A DNA stretch of 64,000 bases from an uncultured bacterium (GTDB lineage: Bacteria > Desulfobacterota > BSN033 > UBA1163), in the NCBI GenBank assembly GCA_938002255.1, contig CALLAL010000038.1, positions 20,711 to 84,710 of the forward strand, in the 5' to 3' direction. The notes beneath the pieces were generated by a model. That model did no database searches, was not told where the DNA came from, and worked only from the letters and a program-made list of their open reading frames with translations. Of this stretch, positions 60,470 to 64,000 are shown in pieces (position 1 is the first letter of the stretch; each line of letters starts with the position of its first letter). Both the position numbers and the translations under genes were made by a program.

Positions 60470-61672
60470 ATGACCTACAAAGAACGCATTCTAAAAGCCG
60501 CTCGAGGGGAATGGGCAGACCACCTACCCTGGGTACCCCGGATTGATCTCTGGCATAACTCCAACTCGATGCGTGGCACCTTACCCAAACCCTTTAAACA
60601 GGATGCCTCTCTGGATGAAATTGCTGACTACATCGGCGGAGGCTACCATAAAATCGTTCCAGAGTTTCTCAAAGTGCGTTCTCCCGAAGATAATATTGAT
60701 CGAGGCATTGGCGTTTACCGACTCTGGGGAATGGCCTACCGGCCGGAATTGATCGGAGTGGACCGAGAGGTCAAAAAAGAAGGGGATGCCACCCTTGTCA
60801 CCTATCATACCCCGATTGGTTCCGTCTCGTGTAAATATATCTACACCGAGGAAATGAAGCGAGCCGGCGCTTCCATTACCTGGATCACCGAACATGTGAT
60901 TAAAGAGCCTAAAGATTATAAGATAGTTGGGTACATCTTTAAAAATATAAAGATCCACCCTGATTATGACAATTACCTTGAATTTCAGAGAAAAGTGGGG
61001 GACAAAGGGGTTGCTGCTGCCTTTGCAAATCTTTCAGCCAGCCCAATGCATCACATCATGAAAGAATTTCTCGATGCAACCCAGTTCTATCTTGAAATGT
61101 ACGATCATCCCAAAGAAATGCAAGGGCTCTCTGAAGATATGGAACCCTATTTCGATCAGATTTTTAGGGTTCTTGCAGACTCTCCAGCCGAGGTAATCTT
61201 CTCGGGTGCCAACTACGATGAGATGATCACCTATCCTCCTTTCTTCCGTGAACACATCATCCCCCATCTCCAGAAACTGGCAGATTTATTACATCCTAAA
61301 GGCAAGCTTCTTCTCTGCCATTGCGATGGGGAAAATAAAGGTCTTCTGGACCTGATCCCTGAAAGCGGTATGGACATTGCGGAAGCGGTTTGTCCACAAC
61401 CGATGACCAAGGTGACGATCCGTGAAGTTAAAAAAGCGTTTAAAGGAAAAGTGACCATCTTCGGAGGGGTTCCTTCTGTCGCCTTACTGGAAGAGAGTAT
61501 GTCGGATGAAGAGTTTGAACATTTTATGAAAAATCTATTCAATGAAATTAAACCTGGTGATCGGTTTATCTTGGGAGTCAGTGATACGACTCCTCCCGAT
61601 GCAAAATTTGAAAGACTTCTGCGGATTACAGAAATGGTTCAGGATTGGGGAAAATTGCCAATGACAGAATAA
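60470..61672 (+). CDS. Uroporphyrinogen decarboxylase-family protein 2
   Basis: URO-D superfamily protein of 400 residues. YKERILKAARGEWADHLPWVPRIDLWHNS begins the barrel, CHCDG at 283-287 retains His and Cys of the zinc motif, and ILGVSDTTPPDAKFERL lies near the end, without the third zinc cysteine. The long middle segment (about 90-170) is larger than in MtaA, and APS-type decarboxylase residues are not recognisable. It is followed after 12 bp by two corrinoid-protein genes, so it probably receives or donates a methyl group on them. This longer group of URO-D proteins is common in Desulfobacterota and largely uncharacterised. Confidence 0.8.
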   Translation: MTYKERILKAARGEWADHLPWVPRIDLWHNSNSMRGTLPKPFKQDASLDEIADYIGGGYHKIVPEFLKVRSPEDNIDRGIGVYRLWGMAYRPELIGVDREVKKEGDATLVTYHTPIGSVSCKYIYTEEMKRAGASITWITEHVIKEPKDYKIVGYIFKNIKIHPDYDNYLEFQRKVGDKGVAAAFANLSASPMHHIMKEFLDATQFYLEMYDHPKEMQGLSEDMEPYFDQIFRVLADSPAEVIFSGANYDEMITYPPFFREHIIPHLQKLADLLHPKGKLLLCHCDGENKGLLDLIPESGMDIAEAVCPQPMTKVTIREVKKAFKGKVTIFGGVPSVALLEESMSDEEFEHFMKNLFNEIKPGDRFILGVSDTTPPDAKFERLLRITEMVQDWGKLPMTE

Positions 61673-61684
61673 AGGAGGATAACA

Positions 61685-62320
61685 ATGCTTGACCAGGAAA
61701 AATTCTACACAGCCCTTTCGCAGGGGAAAATGGATGAGGTAAAACGGTTAACTCAGGAGGCACTGGATGCAGGGGAACCGGTTGAAAAGGTCCTGAAAGA
61801 GGGACTTCTTTCGTCTATGGACCGCATTGGAGTGCGATTTAAGAATGGAGAAGTTTACATCCCTGAGGTCTTGATTGCCGCCAGGGCCATGCATGCCGGC
61901 ATGGCGGTTCTTAAACCAATCCTATCCAAATCTTCTGCCAAAAAGGCTCAGAAAATTATCATCGGCACCGTCAAAGGCGATCTTCACGATATCGGCAAGA
62001 ACCTCGTGGTCATGATGCTCGAGGGCGGTGGTTTTGAAGTCGTTGACCTGGGCATTGATGTTCCAGCCAACAAATTTATCGAAGCGATTAAAACCCACCA
62101 GCCTCAGGTGGTTGGAATGTCGGCATTGCTCACAACGACAATGATTGAGATGAAAAATACGATTCAGGCCGTCGAGTGGGCTGGTCTGCGGAACCAGATC
62201 AAAATGATTGTGGGAGGGGCACCAGTAACCAATAAATTCGCTCAGGATATTGGAGCAGATGGGTACGCTCCTGATGCGGCCTCAGCAGTTGATTTAGTGA
62301 GAAAGGTCCTTGCCGAATAG
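61685..62320 (+). CDS. Corrinoid-binding methyl carrier protein 1 (MtbC/MttC-like)
   Basis: B12 methyl carrier of 211 residues with the usual two domains: helical cap (about 1-85, VLKEGLLSSMDRIGVRFKNGEVYIPEVLIAARAMHAGM) and Rossmann B12 domain with GTVKGDLHDIGKNLVVMM (about 98-115) carrying the cobalt-ligand His, SALLTTTM and IVGGAPVTNKFAQDIGADGY. AAAGGAGGATAAC precedes ATG 61685. It is a close paralogue of the next gene and of the minus-strand protein at 54659. Three carriers in 8 kb suggest several methyl donors or acceptors. Confidence 0.92.
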   Translation: MLDQEKFYTALSQGKMDEVKRLTQEALDAGEPVEKVLKEGLLSSMDRIGVRFKNGEVYIPEVLIAARAMHAGMAVLKPILSKSSAKKAQKIIIGTVKGDLHDIGKNLVVMMLEGGGFEVVDLGIDVPANKFIEAIKTHQPQVVGMSALLTTTMIEMKNTIQAVEWAGLRNQIKMIVGGAPVTNKFAQDIGADGYAPDAASAVDLVRKVLAE

Positions 62321-62332
62321 TGGTAGGATGCC

Positions 62333-62980
62333 ATGACTCTCGAGAGCATCAAGTTATTTTATGAGGCGTTGAAAAATACAGACCTGAGCGTCATAGAGCG
62401 CCTGGTGAAGAAGTGTCTTGACGAGCAGGTTCCTCCTATCGACATCCTTAATAAAGGCCTCATTCAAGCCATGGGCATCATCGGTCAGGAGTTTAAAGCC
62501 GGCCAGATCTGGGTGCCAGAAGTGCTTCTGGCAGCAAGAAACATGCATGCCGGAATTAACCTCATTAAGCCACACCTTCTTAAAGACAAGGTCCCGAGCA
62601 AGGGTAAATTTGTCATTGGAACGGTCAAGGGTGATATTCATGATATCGGAAAAAATCTCGTCTCAATGATGATGACTGGGGCGGGCTATCAAGTCATTGA
62701 TCTTGGGATCGATGTCCCCAGAGAATCTTTCCTCAGGGCGGTGGCTGATGAAAAACCTCAACTTCTTGGGCTCTCTGCCCTTCTCACTACAACCATGCTC
62801 GAAATGAGAGAAGTGCTCATCTCCATCCGAGAGACGTTTCCAGATCCCCCCAAAATCATAGTGGGCGGAGCACCGGTGACCCAGAAGTTTGCAGAAGAAA
62901 TCGGAGCCGATGGATACGGGGAGGATGCCATCGCTGCTGTCGAACTATCCAACCGGCTGATCTCTCAAGGGGGGAAATAG
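62333..62980 (+). CDS. Corrinoid-binding methyl carrier protein 2 (MtbC/MttC-like)
   Basis: Second B12 methyl carrier in tandem, 215 residues. ILNKGLIQAMGIIGQEFKAGQIWVPEVLLAARNMHAGI is the cap, GTVKGDIHDIGKNLVSMM holds the cobalt ligand, and IVGGAPVTQKFAEEIGADGYGEDA closes the domain. It is 12 bp after its paralogue and abuts the MtaA-like gene (stop TAG, then ATG at once), so the latter is its likely partner. Divergence from carrier 1 is substantial, especially in the cap, which suggests distinct methyltransferase partners rather than a recent duplication. Confidence 0.92.
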   Translation: MTLESIKLFYEALKNTDLSVIERLVKKCLDEQVPPIDILNKGLIQAMGIIGQEFKAGQIWVPEVLLAARNMHAGINLIKPHLLKDKVPSKGKFVIGTVKGDIHDIGKNLVSMMMTGAGYQVIDLGIDVPRESFLRAVADEKPQLLGLSALLTTTMLEMREVLISIRETFPDPPKIIVGGAPVTQKFAEEIGADGYGEDAIAAVELSNRLISQGGK

Positions 62981-64000
62981 ATGACTCAGGAGAAAAAAAC
63001 CACACCCAAACGCCGTTTTCTATCAGGTCTCTTCGGCGGGAGGAAAGGAGATCGGATTTCCGTCGCTAATCCCACCTCCATTGTCTCCGTGGAATTGATG
63101 GAGAAGGTAGGAGTCTATTTTCCAGAAGCTCATCTCCATCCAGAACAAATGGCCACCCTCGCAGCAGGGGGATATGAACTGTTGGGTTTCGATACGATTA
63201 TGCCCGAGTTCAGCGTCCAACAGGAGGCTGAAGCCTTGGGATGTGTGGTCGATTGGGGGAACCCAACCATGATGCCCGATGCAAAGACCCATCCTGCTCA
63301 GAACGTAGATGATCTTCAGATTCCTCAAAATTTACTTGAAAAACCATCCATGAAGGTCATATTAGAAGCACTCGAGATTTTAAGAAAACGCTATGGAGAT
63401 CATGTTGGAATCATCGGAAAGGTTATGGGTCCCTGGACGATCTCCTATCATCTCGCAGGAGTGCAGAATTTTCTTATCTGGACCCTAACAGACCCCAAAA
63501 AGGTGCATCAATTTCTTGATCGCCTTAAGGAGGTAACCATCGCTTTTGCAAAAGCACAACTCCAGGCAGGAGCGGATGTGGTCGTGATCGCAGATCATGC
63601 AACAGGTGATCTGGTAAGCCCCAAGACCTATCAGGATTATTTACTACCGGTCCACCAGGAAATTAATGAAAGAATCGGAGGGCCGACCATTCTTCATCTC
63701 TGTGGCAATTGTTCCGATCGTCTTCGTCTTTTTGTTGAAGCGGGGTTTGATGCTTATCATTTTGAATGGCAGGTAGATTCGAGGAAGGCCGTTGAGGTCG
63801 TGAATCACGAGATGTCTTTAATTGGGAATATCGGTAATAAGAATGCTCTTTTTGGAGGAACGCCAGAGGAGGTGTATCGGCAGGCTCGCTACAGCATCGA
63901 AGCCGGGGTGGACATCCTTGCTCCGGAATGTGCTGTCCCTCTTCAAACTCCAATTTCAAACCTGAAAGCCATTGTAGAAGCTGCAAGAGAGGGATATTGA
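62981..64000 (+). CDS. MtaA-like methylcobamide:thiol methyltransferase (URO-D family 3)
   Basis: URO-D superfamily protein of 339 residues with the full zinc motif of methylcobamide:CoM methyltransferases: HLCGN at 239-243 and a C-terminal Cys317 in APECAVPLQTP. LAAGGYELLGFDTIMPEFSVQQEAEALG near 60-90 and ADHATGDLVSPKTYQDYLLPV near 205-225 are also MtaA-like. A basic N-terminal extension (residues 1-25) precedes the barrel. It starts directly at the stop codon of corrinoid protein 2. It ends with TGA at the last base of the window and is complete. In bacteria without coenzyme M such proteins may use another thiol or tetrahydrofolate; the acceptor is unknown. Confidence 0.87.
   Translation: MTQEKKTTPKRRFLSGLFGGRKGDRISVANPTSIVSVELMEKVGVYFPEAHLHPEQMATLAAGGYELLGFDTIMPEFSVQQEAEALGCVVDWGNPTMMPDAKTHPAQNVDDLQIPQNLLEKPSMKVILEALEILRKRYGDHVGIIGKVMGPWTISYHLAGVQNFLIWTLTDPKKVHQFLDRLKEVTIAFAKAQLQAGADVVVIADHATGDLVSPKTYQDYLLPVHQEINERIGGPTILHLCGNCSDRLRLFVEAGFDAYHFEWQVDSRKAVEVVNHEMSLIGNIGNKNALFGGTPEEVYRQARYSIEAGVDILAPECAVPLQTPISNLKAIVEAAREGY

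Noticed and set aside
1..64000. CRISPR arrays, tRNA or rRNA genes, prophage or integrase genes
   Set aside because: No regularly spaced direct repeats, cloverleaf-like or rRNA-like stretches, and no phage or integrase proteins were seen on either strand.

Overview
The window looks like one chromosomal stretch of an anaerobic, probably uncultivated bacterium of the Desulfobacterota (former Deltaproteobacteria) type. This assignment is an inference from gene content: 2-oxoacid:ferredoxin oxidoreductase, soluble HdrA/HdrBC and NuoEFG-like proteins, ETF, several acyl-CoA dehydrogenases, B12-dependent mutases, corrinoid methyl-transfer proteins and many TTG/GTG starts. Base composition appears close to even, slightly AT-rich, and uniform. 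I see no rRNA, tRNA, CRISPR, plasmid or phage genes. Almost every gene is on the + strand; the exception is one three-gene block at 53353-56082.

Layout. (1) 1-2216: end of a 2-oxoacid:ferredoxin oxidoreductase operon plus an XRE-cupin regulator. (2) 2259-10841 and 12219-21503: two complete branched-chain-amino-acid-type (Liv) ABC importers, each with an acyl-CoA ligase gene set among the transporter genes. This suggests uptake of organic acids followed by CoA activation. A nitroreductase, an amidohydrolase, a LEA14-like lipoprotein and a PaaK-like CoA ligase accompany them. (3) 21819-26326: CBS-ACT protein, MerR regulator, thiolase, 3-hydroxyacyl-CoA dehydrogenase and acyl-CoA dehydrogenase. 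(4) 26414-39861: HdrBC-like, NuoE-, NuoF- and NuoG-like subunits, ETF, acyl-CoA dehydrogenase and two HdrA paralogues, one with a GltD-like flavin domain inserted. This is the most interesting block, a candidate soluble electron-bifurcating or confurcating machine tied to acyl-CoA oxidation. (5) 39926-47547: cobalamin adenosyltransferase, a mutase with isobutyryl-CoA-mutase-like substrate residues and its B12 subunit, two thiolase-like proteins lacking the usual catalytic Cys and His, two DUF35 partners and an acyl-CoA dehydrogenase. (6) 47834-53356: the methylmalonyl-CoA route (MeaB, carboxyltransferase, mutase large and small subunits, epimerase). (7) 53353-64000: corrinoid methyl-transfer region with three B12-binding proteins, three URO-D/MtaA-like proteins, a DUF1638 protein, a PocR-AraC regulator and a TRAP transporter.

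How it fits together. Acids are imported, activated to CoA thioesters, rearranged or beta-oxidised, and odd-chain or branched products leave through methylmalonyl-CoA. Electrons from the dehydrogenases pass to ETF and, by hypothesis, to the Hdr/Nuo-like complex. B12 chemistry links regions 5 to 7. No enoyl-CoA hydratase, biotin carboxylase or biotin carrier is in the window.

Non-coding features of note are two copies of a roughly 225-bp miniature inverted-repeat element with 8-bp target duplications, three copies of a TTTACGTAAA-centred operator that may define a MerR regulon, several dispersed intergenic repeat families, and one strong intrinsic terminator.
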